This document shows positions 34,682-42,777 of a stretch of DNA of 64,000 bases, in pieces (position 1 is the first letter of the stretch; the number at the start of each line of letters is the position of its first letter). The DNA is from Paenibacillus doosanensis (GTDB lineage Bacteria; Bacillota; Bacilli; Paenibacillales; NBRC-103111), in assembly GCF_025060755.1 (NCBI RefSeq), contig NZ_JANYUY010000021.1, forward strand, positions 1-64,000. Direction: 5' to 3'. The translations under genes were made by a program, and so were the position numbers. The notes under the pieces were generated by a model. That model saw only the letters and a program-made list of their open reading frames with translations. It had not been told where the DNA came from and searched no databases.

Positions 34682-35821
34682 CTAATGCCGGTGATGGACG
34701 GCGCAGCGGTTGGGCCCGAGCTCCAGCTCGGCGGCGCGCTCGTCGTCTGCCTGCAGCTCGCCGCGGTTAATCGCGACAATTTCTTCAAAGTGAGGCGGTT
34801 TCTCCGTCGATACCGCTCCCGCCGCCTGCTCGATGAACGATTCGCGGTCGTTCGGATGCATCATCGCGTTCATCTCGCGGATTTGTCCCAGCGGTGCCGC
34901 AACCGTTCCGTCCTCGCGCATCTCGTCGATACCGGCAAAATGCGCAGGCAGTACCAGCACCTCATCGGATAATCGGTTCACTTGGCCGATCAAGGTTTCG
35001 TACAGATCGTCCGCCCATTGCCGCGCCTTCCCTCCGAGGTCTGGCCTTCCCAAGCCGCTGACGAATACCGTGTCTCCCGACAGCAAGTACCGGCCGTTCA
35101 GCAAAAACGAAGTCGAGCCCGGCGTATGCCCCGGCGTCGGGATCGCAAGTACCTCGATCCGCGCCCGCCCTACGCGGATAACCGGATGCTGCTCCAGCGG
35201 CTCAAACGCCAGGCCGGTTCCGTCCGCTTCGCCGGAGGATATATAATACACCGCCCCCGTCTGTTCCGCCAGCGACCTGCCTCCCGATATATGATCGGCA
35301 TGCAGATGGGTGTCGGCGACATGCTCGATCTCGAACGGCGACGCTTCCGCAAGCTGAAGATACACGCCGGTTCTGCGGCTTGCATCGACGATCATCGCCT
35401 TCCCTTCCGATACGATCGCATAGGATAAGCAGCCTTTGGCAGGCCGGACGATCTGAATCAGCTTCATCGTCTCATCCTCGGCAATAACGGCGGTATGATG
35501 CAGCTCGCTCCAGCCGCGCATGCCTCCTTGCAGGACGGCGGCCATATAACCGCGTTCTTCGAGAAGCCCTGCGACGAATTGGGCCGAGTTGCCTTTGGCA
35601 CAGACGACGATAATCTCCTTATCCCGCGGCAGAGCGCGGAACAGCTCCTCATCCTCCTCCAGAAAATCGAAATAAGGGATATGAATATGCGTCAGCCGCC
35701 TGCCTTCTATCTTCCACGCGGCCGCATCGTCCGCATTGCGGACGTCCAAGATAACGGCCTCCCGGCCGGATTGCATCTGTGCATACAGTTGCTCCGCAGT
35801 AATCAATGAGAGAGCGGACAT
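34682..35821 (-). CDS. Rhodanese-persulfide dioxygenase fusion
   Basis: 379-aa enzyme with an N-terminal rhodanese domain (about 5-108, Cys74 in VVCAKGNSA) followed by a metallo-beta-lactamase domain (about 120-330). The latter carries THLHADH (His172, His174, Asp176, His177), GHTPGST and SGDTVFVSGLGRPDL, the ETHE1-type persulfide dioxygenase set. It should oxidise protein or low-molecular-weight persulfides to sulfite and exchange sulfur through Cys74. CstB and PRF proteins carry the dioxygenase first; here the order is reversed, as in B. subtilis YrkH. Two CstR-type operators lie upstream. Confidence 0.9.
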   Translation of the reverse strand: MSALSLITAEQLYAQMQSGREAVILDVRNADDAAAWKIEGRRLTHIHIPYFDFLEEDEELFRALPRDKEIIVVCAKGNSAQFVAGLLEERGYMAAVLQGGMRGWSELHHTAVIAEDETMKLIQIVRPAKGCLSYAIVSEGKAMIVDASRRTGVYLQLAEASPFEIEHVADTHLHADHISGGRSLAEQTGAVYYISSGEADGTGLAFEPLEQHPVIRVGRARIEVLAIPTPGHTPGSTSFLLNGRYLLSGDTVFVSGLGRPDLGGKARQWADDLYETLIGQVNRLSDEVLVLPAHFAGIDEMREDGTVAAPLGQIREMNAMMHPNDRESFIEQAAGAVSTEKPPHFEEIVAINRGELQADDERAAELELGPNRCAVHHRH

Positions 35822-35881
35822 ACGTTAGCCTCCTTTATTTATGAATGAAACTTGACTTGTTCGCTGTAACTCCCCCCTCAA

Positions 35882-35897
35882 ATACCCCTATGGGTAT
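35882..35897. promoter_or_regulatory. CstR operator, site 4
   Basis: ATACCCCTATGGGTAT lies 61 nt before the dioxygenase gene. Confidence 0.75.
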
Positions 35898-35953
35898 TAT
35901 TTTCAGCAAAAATAATGAGGCTTGCTTCTTGGCAATACCTCGCGAAATTACAT

Positions 35954-35969
35954 ATACCCGTATAGGTAT
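35954..35969. promoter_or_regulatory. CstR operator, site 5
   Basis: ATACCCGTATAGGTAT lies 72 bp upstream of site 4 in the same promoter region, so two tetramers could bind or loop. Confidence 0.72.
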
Positions 35970-36041
35970 ATTAACAATGTAATCGAAAACTGCGAATCCG
36001 TCAACAGGAAGCCGCTATCTTTGTCTTGCAGCTTCCAACAT

Positions 36042-36326
36042 CTATTTCGTCTCGCGCAGCGCTTCCAGCTCCGCCTGCAGCTCGTCCCCGATCCCTTCGA
36101 GCTTTGCGGCCAATACTGCGGCACGGCGGGCAAATCCGGCCGGTTCCTCGATCAGCCGATTCTCCATCAGCGCTCTCGCTTGCTCCAGCGTCTGCCGTTC
36201 TCTCTCGTCGAGCCTCGAAACAACGGCGGTATAAACCGCAATTTTGTCCAGCGGCCTGCGGCTGTTCAAGTCGATCGCCGCAAATAGCCTCGTTAAAGCA
36301 TTTTTCACCTCGTCTGCGCTGTTCAT
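36042..36326 (-). CDS. Small helical protein of unknown function
   Basis: 94 aa, with AAGGAGC upstream of the ATG. Almost wholly helical and charged, rich in Leu, Ala, Glu and Arg, with no Cys and no membrane segment. It starts MNSADEVKNALTRLFAAIDL and contains LDERERQTLEQARALME. It lies directly upstream of the persulfide operon but on the far side of operator site 5, so it may not belong to it. I do not recognise the family. Confidence 0.55.
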   Translation of the reverse strand: MNSADEVKNALTRLFAAIDLNSRRPLDKIAVYTAVVSRLDERERQTLEQARALMENRLIEEPAGFARRAAVLAAKLEGIGDELQAELEALRETK

Positions 36327-36525
36327 CCTGCTTCAGCTCCTTCCTTCATTATCTTTCCCAGAGGCGGATTCATCCTTGTATGCAAATCATTCGCAGCGGC
36401 AGCCCAAATTCGGTGAGTCGGAGAACGAAAACAGGAAACATTTTCTACTTTATAAAGTTTGAACCGATACAAAAGTCAAGTCTCCGTGCTTGAACTCCCT
36501 TATGGCGGATGTTCAACACAAATAA

Positions 36526-36546
36526 ACCGCCTTATCAAAAGGCGGC
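36526..36546 (-). terminator. Intrinsic terminator after the monooxygenase remnant
   Basis: GCCGCCTT pairs with AAGGCGGT around TTGAT on the minus strand, with TTTATTTGTG following. It ends 18 nt after the stop codon of the truncated gene. Confidence 0.65.
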
Positions 36547-36563
36547 TCATTTCGCTAACGTCG

Positions 36564-36731
36564 CTATAATAAACATTCAATTCCATTCCCAAAAATCCGT
36601 CCGGGCTGGATTGAGGCAAGTTTCTCCATTTCTTCCGCCATTTCAGCGTAACCATGATCCCCCTCTGTCCGCTCGGATGTGAAAATGACCGCATAATAAG
36701 GCGGCTTTGGTGTTCGGGCAATTCCGCTCAT
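36564..36731 (-). pseudogene. Truncated antibiotic biosynthesis monooxygenase gene
   Basis: A 55-codon frame with a perfect AAGGAGG starts MSGIARTPKPPYYAVIF and reads as far as ASIQPG, which I recognise as the first half of an ABM-fold monooxygenase of about 100 aa. After QPG the expected FLG text continues in another frame (GFLGMELNVYYSD), and the remaining half is missing. It is therefore a frameshifted and truncated remnant. Recognition is from memory of the family. Confidence 0.6.
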
Positions 36732-36732
36732 A

Positions 36733-36969
36733 TCAAACCTCCTTGAATCCTTGCCGCTGTTTGATTTTATCTCCGGTCTCCCGGTCTATCGATTCTCGGA
36801 TCGGATTCAGAAGCGGAATCCGTGTCGCCAACTCCTTGCCGTAGGAGAGATTGAGGGAGAACAGCGCTAACCGCCACGAATGCTCGGCGACGCTTTCCCG
36901 TCTTCCTTCCTGCGTCCAGGCCGTTCGCGTCGTATCTTTTAAATGCCCCAGCTCCTTAACAAAATCCAA
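36733..36969 (-). pseudogene. Decayed HD-domain (YfbR-like) protein gene
   Basis: The frame reads DFVKELGHLKDTTRTAWTQE and then GRRESVAEHSWRLALFSLNL, the N-terminus of an HD-domain nucleotidase-like protein. It then jumps to IPLLNPIRESIDRETGD and stops about 100 residues short. The metal-binding His/Asp region is absent, consistent with an internal deletion. No ribosome site or ATG precedes it, and the frame runs open back into the upstream dehydrogenase gene. Its 3' end supplies the ribosome site of the next remnant. Confidence 0.55.
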
Positions 36970-36989
36970 AATACGATCGTGACCGTTAG

Positions 36990-38003
36990 TTAGGCGTAAC
37001 CGGGAAGAGCGATCCTTTGCCCCGTCTCGTAGGACTCTCTTGCGGCAAGGGCGATCTCCAGCGCTATTTTGCCGTCCTGTTCGTTGACGGAAGGGGCCTC
37101 GCCTCGGCGCAAGCAATCGATAAAATGGCATATTTCATTCAAATAAGCGTCTTTGAAGCGCTGCGGGAACGCCGGAACAATATCGTGCGTGCTCCCGTTT
37201 CGAGTCAGCAGCTGCACGTCATGATGCCGCAGCGAGCCGATCAGCAGGCTGCCTTCGCTGCCGATGACCTCTCCCCGAATATCGTAGCCGTAAAAGGCGT
37301 TTCGGCTCGCCTCGATGTCCGCGGCGGCACCCGAATCGAAGCTCAAATAAGCGATCGCTTGATCCGCGTCGCCATAGGCTTCCATGAACGAATGGACCAA
37401 AACGTTTCCATGAGCCGATACCGAAGTCGCCTCCGCGCTCAGCAAAAACCTCGCTATATCGTAATCGTGGATCGACATATCCAGGAAGATGCCGCCGCTG
37501 TTTTTAATGAAAGCCTCCGGCGGAGAGCCCGGGTCCCGGGAGACGCCCTTGAAGTAGAGCGGAGTGCCGATGTCCCCGGCTTGAATCCGCCGCTTCGCCT
37601 CCGCATAAGCGCCGTCGAATCTTCGCATAAACCCTACCTGGCAGCTGACCCGATGCTTTCTAACCGCGGCAATCGCCCGGTCGGCTTCAGCCAGGCTCTG
37701 TGTCAGCGGCTTTTCAATAAAAATATGCTTGCCGTGCTGCGCCGCCTTCTCCAGCATTTCCGCATGAACAGGGGTGGGCGTGGCGATAATGACCGCATCG
37801 ATCGACGGGTCTTCCAGCACCCGATTCGCATCGGTCGCGAATTTTTCAATACCGAGCTCCCTCGCCGTTCTCTCCGCCAAATCGCCGAACGGGTCCGCCA
37901 CATAGACCAGTTTGGCTCCTTTCACCTTGGACGCCAAATTCTCGGCATGCCAATACCCCAATCTCCCAAGCCCAAGCACTGCGCAGCGAATTTGCTCTTT
38001 CAT
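36990..38003 (-). CDS. IolG-like inositol/sugar dehydrogenase (Gfo/Idh/MocA)
   Basis: 337-aa NAD-dependent oxidoreductase. The Rossmann motif is VLGLGRLGYWHAE, the catalytic-domain lysine is in IFIEKPLTQ and the signature SRDPGSPPEAFIKNSGGIF followed by LDMSIHDYDIARFL is typical of inositol 2-dehydrogenases. No inositol operon surrounds it. It diverges from an AraC regulator at 38178, the likely controller. It may be a scyllo- or myo-inositol dehydrogenase, or act on a related sugar. Confidence 0.88.
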   Translation of the reverse strand: MKEQIRCAVLGLGRLGYWHAENLASKVKGAKLVYVADPFGDLAERTARELGIEKFATDANRVLEDPSIDAVIIATPTPVHAEMLEKAAQHGKHIFIEKPLTQSLAEADRAIAAVRKHRVSCQVGFMRRFDGAYAEAKRRIQAGDIGTPLYFKGVSRDPGSPPEAFIKNSGGIFLDMSIHDYDIARFLLSAEATSVSAHGNVLVHSFMEAYGDADQAIAYLSFDSGAAADIEASRNAFYGYDIRGEVIGSEGSLLIGSLRHHDVQLLTRNGSTHDIVPAFPQRFKDAYLNEICHFIDCLRRGEAPSVNEQDGKIALEIALAARESYETGQRIALPGYA

Positions 38004-38177
38004 CGTCAGCCACCGCTCCTTCGGTCATTTTAAGAATGGATGTCACACCACAAGAATAGCTCCTTGCGCCGCAAAGCAACATTTCATTTTGGCGTTAAAA
38101 ATGATACATTTGTTGTCCGGTTTTATGGTACATTCAATGTATGCGCTGCCATTCTAACGGGGAAAGCGGTGATTTCC

Positions 38178-39065
38178 GTGCAACAATTATTCATGATCTC
38201 CAGCATAGTCGGGTCCATTCGCCTGGTCGACCTTCAATACACGATCGGCCGCAAGGGCTATTCGTTCCCTACTCACCGCCACTCCATCTTCGAGTTTATG
38301 TACATCATTTCCGGAACGCTGCATAAATGGGTGGGCGAACAGCCCTTATCGCTGAACGCGGGCGACTGCCTGGTGATCAAGCCGGGGCAGTACCATCATA
38401 CCCCTCCTACCCCGCATGAGGCCGAGTGGTTCGTGTTACACTTCGAAATCGAGGACAAGACGATCCGTGAAATTTTGCAGATGCTGCCTTATCCCGTTAT
38501 CACGCAAGAAGAGGAAGAAAGCATCCATCTCTTCGTGCGTTCGTTCATCGCCAAGTACGGCTACTTTCTCCACAACCTCACAGGCGAACAAGCGAGCAAA
38601 CCGGCGGAATCCAAATATACGGCCGTCCAAATGCTGAAGGTGCAATCAGCGATCTTAAGCCTGATCGGGCTGCTGGCAACCTACGCATATACCCGAACGG
38701 AAGAACTGGGACTCGCGTCCGCTCAGCCGGCGGTCAAGCCGTCGCAAATTCATCTGGCGCATGAGGCCGCCTACTGGATCGAAAAGCAGGCCGCGCATAA
38801 CATGAGAATCGGCGAGCTGGCGGCACAACTGCATGTAGACCGCTGCCACCTGGCGACCAGCTTCAAGAAAGTGTACGGCGTATCCCCTCGCTATTATTTG
38901 ACGCAGGTCAAGATGCGCCGCGCCAAAGAGCTGCTGATCGACACCGACTGGAGCGTGGAGAAGATCGCCGAAGAGCTGCAATTTTCCTCGCCGTCCCATT
39001 TCGTCAAATTTTTCCACAAGGCAGCCGGTCAGACCCCGTTCAGGTTCCGTAATCATTCGAGGTAG
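38178..39065 (+). CDS. AraC-family transcriptional regulator
   Basis: About 295 aa. The start is uncertain: GTG at 38178 is used, with GGTGA nearby, and an ATG at 38193 is possible. The N-terminal cupin has FPTHRHSIFEFMYIISG and LNAGDCLVIKPGQYHHTPP. The C-terminal helix-turn-helix pair reads MRIGELAAQLHVDRCHLATS and VEKIAEELQFSSPSHFVKFF. It diverges from the IolG-like gene across about 170 nt. Confidence 0.87.
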   Translation: MQQLFMISSIVGSIRLVDLQYTIGRKGYSFPTHRHSIFEFMYIISGTLHKWVGEQPLSLNAGDCLVIKPGQYHHTPPTPHEAEWFVLHFEIEDKTIREILQMLPYPVITQEEEESIHLFVRSFIAKYGYFLHNLTGEQASKPAESKYTAVQMLKVQSAILSLIGLLATYAYTRTEELGLASAQPAVKPSQIHLAHEAAYWIEKQAAHNMRIGELAAQLHVDRCHLATSFKKVYGVSPRYYLTQVKMRRAKELLIDTDWSVEKIAEELQFSSPSHFVKFFHKAAGQTPFRFRNHSR

Positions 39066-39082
39066 AGTGCGCGGCGGCGGAA

Positions 39083-39140
39083 AACAAAAAGACTGGAATC
39101 CATCCCGGACGATTGTCCGAGACATGCTCCAGTCATTTGG
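39083..39140. terminator. Bidirectional terminator between AraC and aldolase genes
   Basis: AAAAAGACTGGA pairs with TCCAGTCATTT around a nested GGAC/GTCC hairpin. It separates two convergent genes. Confidence 0.7.
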
Positions 39141-39158
39141 TGCTTCGCCGAAAGCGAA

Positions 39159-39827
39159 TTACACATTCCAATTTCTTCGCGGCTTGTAGCCCGCGTTTTC
39201 GACGAAATCTCGCTCCACTTCACGAGACAGGCCGTTCATTTTTATGTTAGCCGTTTGCGAAGTAACAAGCATTTGGCAGGCCATCTCCAGTGTCTGCAAT
39301 GCCATCCGTGCCTCGCGGATGCTCACGTCATAGACCAGCACGCCGTGATTTTCCAACAGCAGAATGTTGGCCTCCTTCGCTTTCGCCGCTACCGCATCGC
39401 CCAATGAGGTACTGCCGGGATGACAATATGGCACCCGCGCCACACGCTCCAGATAATACATCGTCTCGACAAACCAATTGGATGGAATGTCCACCGAGGA
39501 GCAGGCAACAAGCGTACTGTAAAAAGGAGATGCGTGCAGCACCGCTCCGATTTCCGGACGATTGTCGTAAATGGCCCGGTGCATCGGGGTTTCCTTGGAC
39601 GGTTTCTTGCCGTCGCTCTCCAGTACTTCACCGGAGAGCGAGCATTCCACAAGATCGGAAGCCTCCAGTTCGCCCAGGAATGTGCCGCTTGCCGTAATGA
39701 CATAGCGGTCATCCGTTGTACGGGCACTGATGTTGCCCGCATTCCCCCATGCAAGACCGTATTCCATCATATATTTTCCGGTTTTTCTTAATTCCTGTTT
39801 AACGGATTCCAGATCCGGCATTTGCAC
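39159..39827 (-). CDS. Class II aldolase/adducin family protein
   Basis: 222-aa zinc enzyme of the fuculose-phosphate aldolase family. WGNAGNISAR (phosphate binding), ASGTFLGEL, the zinc ligands in VLHASPFYSTL and LLENHGVLV are visible. It is the last gene of the acid-sugar operon. In pathways that use DUF1537 kinases, relatives act as 3-oxo-acid-phosphate decarboxylases or as aldolases. Here its step relative to the RuBisCO-like enzyme is not clear. A short 23-nt gap separates it from dctM. Confidence 0.88.
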   Translation of the reverse strand: MQMPDLESVKQELRKTGKYMMEYGLAWGNAGNISARTTDDRYVITASGTFLGELEASDLVECSLSGEVLESDGKKPSKETPMHRAIYDNRPEIGAVLHASPFYSTLVACSSVDIPSNWFVETMYYLERVARVPYCHPGSTSLGDAVAAKAKEANILLLENHGVLVYDVSIREARMALQTLEMACQMLVTSQTANIKMNGLSREVERDFVENAGYKPRRNWNV

Positions 39828-39850
39828 TCACCTTCGCCCTTCATTCAAAG

Positions 39851-41125
39851 CTATTTTAACAAATGAACAAGACCTATCGACAACTGCGGTATAAACGTCA
39901 ACAGCAGCAGCGTGACAAGCAGCACCACATAATACGGAAGCATTCCCCTGGATATTTGGTCAAGCCTGATCTTAGCCAGCTGCGCAGATATGAACAAGTT
40001 GACCCCCAGCGGCGGTGTACACATCCCAAGCGCAAGGTTCACGATCATCACAATACCGAAATGGATCGGATCGATACCCAAGTTAATCGCAACCGGCAGC
40101 AGCAGCGGTGCCAAAATAATAATCGACGCATTCGTTTCCATGAACATCCCTACGATCAGCAGGAAGACGTTCACAAGCAGCAGGAACACCATCGGGTTAT
40201 CGGAGATGCTCATAAAGAATTGAGCGACCATCTGCGGCACATTCTCCCGCGTAATGATCCAGCCGAACAAGCCGGCGCTGGCGATAATAAACATAATGGT
40301 CGCCGTCGTAACGGTAGATTGGGTCAAAATGGTAAAAATTTGTTTCAGCTTGATCTCTTTATAAATGAGAACACCGACAATAAACGCATATCCTACGGCA
40401 ACTCCCGCCGCTTCTGTCGGTGTAAAAATTCCGCCGTAAATACCGCCAAGAATGATGACCGGCATCAGCAATGCCAGGAAAGATTCTTTAAACGCAACCA
40501 GCACTTCACGGAACGATTTCCGCGGACTGCGCTTATAGCCGCGTTTTTTGGCAATGATCAGTACGGTAACAATTAATGAAAGACCGATCAGAATACCCGG
40601 TATGAAGCCGGCCATAAACAAGTCGCCAATCGATACGGAAGCGGATACACCAAATAAAATCATAGGAATACTTGGTGGAATGATGATGCCGAGCTCGCCG
40701 GATACCGCCTGCGTCGCGCCGGCAAAATTAGCATGGTAACCGCGCTGGATCATAGCGGGAATCAGCATGCTTCCCAACGCTGCCGTCGTCGCCGCGCTCG
40801 AACCGGAAATCGCAGAGAAGAACATAGCCGTTACGATCGTTACGATCGCAAGACCGCCCGGCAGGTGTCCGGTTAATGCGTTGGCAAGCGCAATCAGCCG
40901 TCTGGAAATACCGCCGAACTCCATTAACGTACCTGCCAAAATAAAAAATGGAATAGCCATCAACGGGAACGAGTCAATAGAGGTAAACGAACGCTGAACC
41001 AATACGATAAGCGGCGTGCCGCCGTCCCACCACAAGGCGACCGCGGAGGCCAGACCCATAGATACGGCAATCGGTACGCTGATAATGAAGAGGAGCAGCA
41101 TCGTAATCATTAATATAACAGCCAT
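39851..41125 (-). CDS. dctM: TRAP transporter large permease (DctM)
   Basis: 424-aa membrane protein with about 11-12 segments. Family motifs include GTLMEFGGISRRLI, SAISGSSAATTAALGSMLIP, GIIIPPSIPMILFGV and LALGMCTPPLGVNLF. It overlaps the dctQ stop by one base. Together with DctQ and DctP it forms a Na+-coupled uptake system, here most likely for an acid sugar. Confidence 0.93.
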   Translation of the reverse strand: MAVILMITMLLLFIISVPIAVSMGLASAVALWWDGGTPLIVLVQRSFTSIDSFPLMAIPFFILAGTLMEFGGISRRLIALANALTGHLPGGLAIVTIVTAMFFSAISGSSAATTAALGSMLIPAMIQRGYHANFAGATQAVSGELGIIIPPSIPMILFGVSASVSIGDLFMAGFIPGILIGLSLIVTVLIIAKKRGYKRSPRKSFREVLVAFKESFLALLMPVIILGGIYGGIFTPTEAAGVAVGYAFIVGVLIYKEIKLKQIFTILTQSTVTTATIMFIIASAGLFGWIITRENVPQMVAQFFMSISDNPMVFLLLVNVFLLIVGMFMETNASIIILAPLLLPVAINLGIDPIHFGIVMIVNLALGMCTPPLGVNLFISAQLAKIRLDQISRGMLPYYVVLLVTLLLLTFIPQLSIGLVHLLK

Positions 41126-41613
41126 TAGTGAGCGTCCTCCTTCTTAGGAATAAACTGATCCAGGAGCGCCGCAATGGTGTTAATGGTGAGGAGCACAGCC
41201 CCGATCGGTATGGCCGCGTAAGGAAAAGCCATCGAAATTCCCAGCGATGCGGAAGACTGCATTTTTACCCGGCTTAGCATATCGATCCCCTGTTTGAACA
41301 GTATTACGAAAAACACAATTGAAACGATAAAAACAAGGCAAAGAAGAACTTTGCGCTTCATGCCGGTCAAAAGCTCCGGAAGAAGCTCAATGGAAATCAA
41401 TTTATTGTGACGCATAGCGAGACTTGCACCCAAAAAAACGATGTACACCATCAAATAACGCGATAGCTCTTCAGACCAGGTGAGTGGAAAGTGGATGAAA
41501 AAACGGCAGATAACCTGTGCGATGATCAAAAGCGACATAACCCCGAGCATAATAGCAAGAATTATGCCGACGACCTTGTTCAAGCCATCGATAATTTTGA
41601 CTACTTGTTGCAT
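41125..41613 (-). CDS. dctQ: TRAP transporter small permease (DctQ)
   Basis: 162-aa membrane protein with four segments. The family motif LTWSEELSRYLMVYIVFLGA and the following AMRHNKLISIELL are present. It lies between the binding protein and DctM genes in the usual order. Confidence 0.92.
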   Translation of the reverse strand: MQQVVKIIDGLNKVVGIILAIMLGVMSLLIIAQVICRFFIHFPLTWSEELSRYLMVYIVFLGASLAMRHNKLISIELLPELLTGMKRKVLLCLVFIVSIVFFVILFKQGIDMLSRVKMQSSASLGISMAFPYAAIPIGAVLLTINTIAALLDQFIPKKEDAH

Positions 41614-41697
41614 GATGCATCCCCTTTGTTTCCAAGTTCGAAAAAGAAAGAGGTTCCCGATCCGCTCGCGCGGATCGGTTATCCTCGGCGCCTTTTA

Positions 41698-42726
41698 TTA
41701 CTTCGTGTTCATGATGCCGTCATACAGCTCTTGATCCGCGGGAGATTTTTTCGCAAATTCAGCGTGAACGGTTTTCGCTTTTTCAATGAACGGCTTTGTA
41801 TCAATATCGACAACTTCCATGCCTGCGTCAGTTACTTTCTTCAGAAGCTCTTTTTCTTGATCAAATACAAGCTTGTTTTCGAAATCTGTAGCTTCCTTGG
41901 CCGCTTCTTCAACTGCTTTTTGCTGATCCGGCGTAAGCTTCTTATACGTAATGTCGCTCATGGTAAGCATAACGTAACCGTAAACGTGGTTCGTGTTGAT
42001 CAAATATTTTTGAACCTCTTGCAGCTTGGAGCTTGTCATCAAAGCAAGCGGGTTTTCTTGCGCATCGATTACGCCGGTTTGCAAGGAAGAGTACACTTCA
42101 CTAAATGCCATAGGCGTCGGTGTAGCGCCCATTGCTTTCCAAGCGGCGATCGAAGCCGGAATTTCCGGAACGCGGATTTTCAGACCGTTCAAGTCGGCAG
42201 GCGTCGTTATCTTCTTGTTCGCTGTCAGCTCGCGAGGCGTGCGCTCCCAGAACTGCAAACCGCGGATTTGCGCGTTTTTCAACAAATCTTCCTTCAGCTT
42301 CTCGCCTACAGGTCCGTAAAGCACTTTGTCCATATGCTCTTTGTCGCGGAACAAATAAGGAAGCTCCAAGATCGAGAACGGCTCGTAGAAATTGGACAAC
42401 ACGCCCGCAACGAGTGCGAAGTCGATAGAGCCCAATTGCATGCCCTCGATCAGGTCACGGTCATTGCCAAGCGTAGAGCTCGGGTACAGATCGATTTGTA
42501 CGCTGCCGTTCGTTTTTTGCTTGACGAGTTCGGCAAATTTCTTGGCGCCCGTATTCCACGGATCGTCTTCCCCCGCAATGTGACCCAGCTTCAATTTCAC
42601 CGGCTTGGCGCTTGCTCCGCCGGCAGCGCTATCCGCGCCTTGAGTGCCTCCTTTTTGTCCGCAAGCGGCAAGGCTTGCGCCGAGAACTACAGTCAATGCT
42701 AATACGCCGATTTTTTTCAACATCAT
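41698..42726 (-). CDS. dctP: TRAP transporter solute-binding lipoprotein (DctP)
   Basis: 342-aa binding protein with the lipobox SLAACGQ, as expected in a monoderm. The DctP fold is marked by GHIAGEDDPWNTGAKKFAEL, ELPYLFRDKEHMDKVL, a central PADLNGLKIRVPEIP with the conserved Arg for the ligand carboxylate, and SEVYSSLQTGVIDAQENP. That Arg supports an acid ligand. An 84-nt gap separates it from dctQ. Confidence 0.93.
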   Translation of the reverse strand: MMLKKIGVLALTVVLGASLAACGQKGGTQGADSAAGGASAKPVKLKLGHIAGEDDPWNTGAKKFAELVKQKTNGSVQIDLYPSSTLGNDRDLIEGMQLGSIDFALVAGVLSNFYEPFSILELPYLFRDKEHMDKVLYGPVGEKLKEDLLKNAQIRGLQFWERTPRELTANKKITTPADLNGLKIRVPEIPASIAAWKAMGATPTPMAFSEVYSSLQTGVIDAQENPLALMTSSKLQEVQKYLINTNHVYGYVMLTMSDITYKKLTPDQQKAVEEAAKEATDFENKLVFDQEKELLKKVTDAGMEVVDIDTKPFIEKAKTVHAEFAKKSPADQELYDGIMNTK

Positions 42727-42777
42727 GATGAGTTATACCCCCAAAAGTTTGTTTAATTATAAATGTAGAAATACGAA

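Noticed and set aside
36500-36721. 73-codon minus-strand frame over the monooxygenase remnant
   Set aside because: It is the shifted continuation of the truncated gene, and its first half lies in the wrong frame relative to the family sequence.
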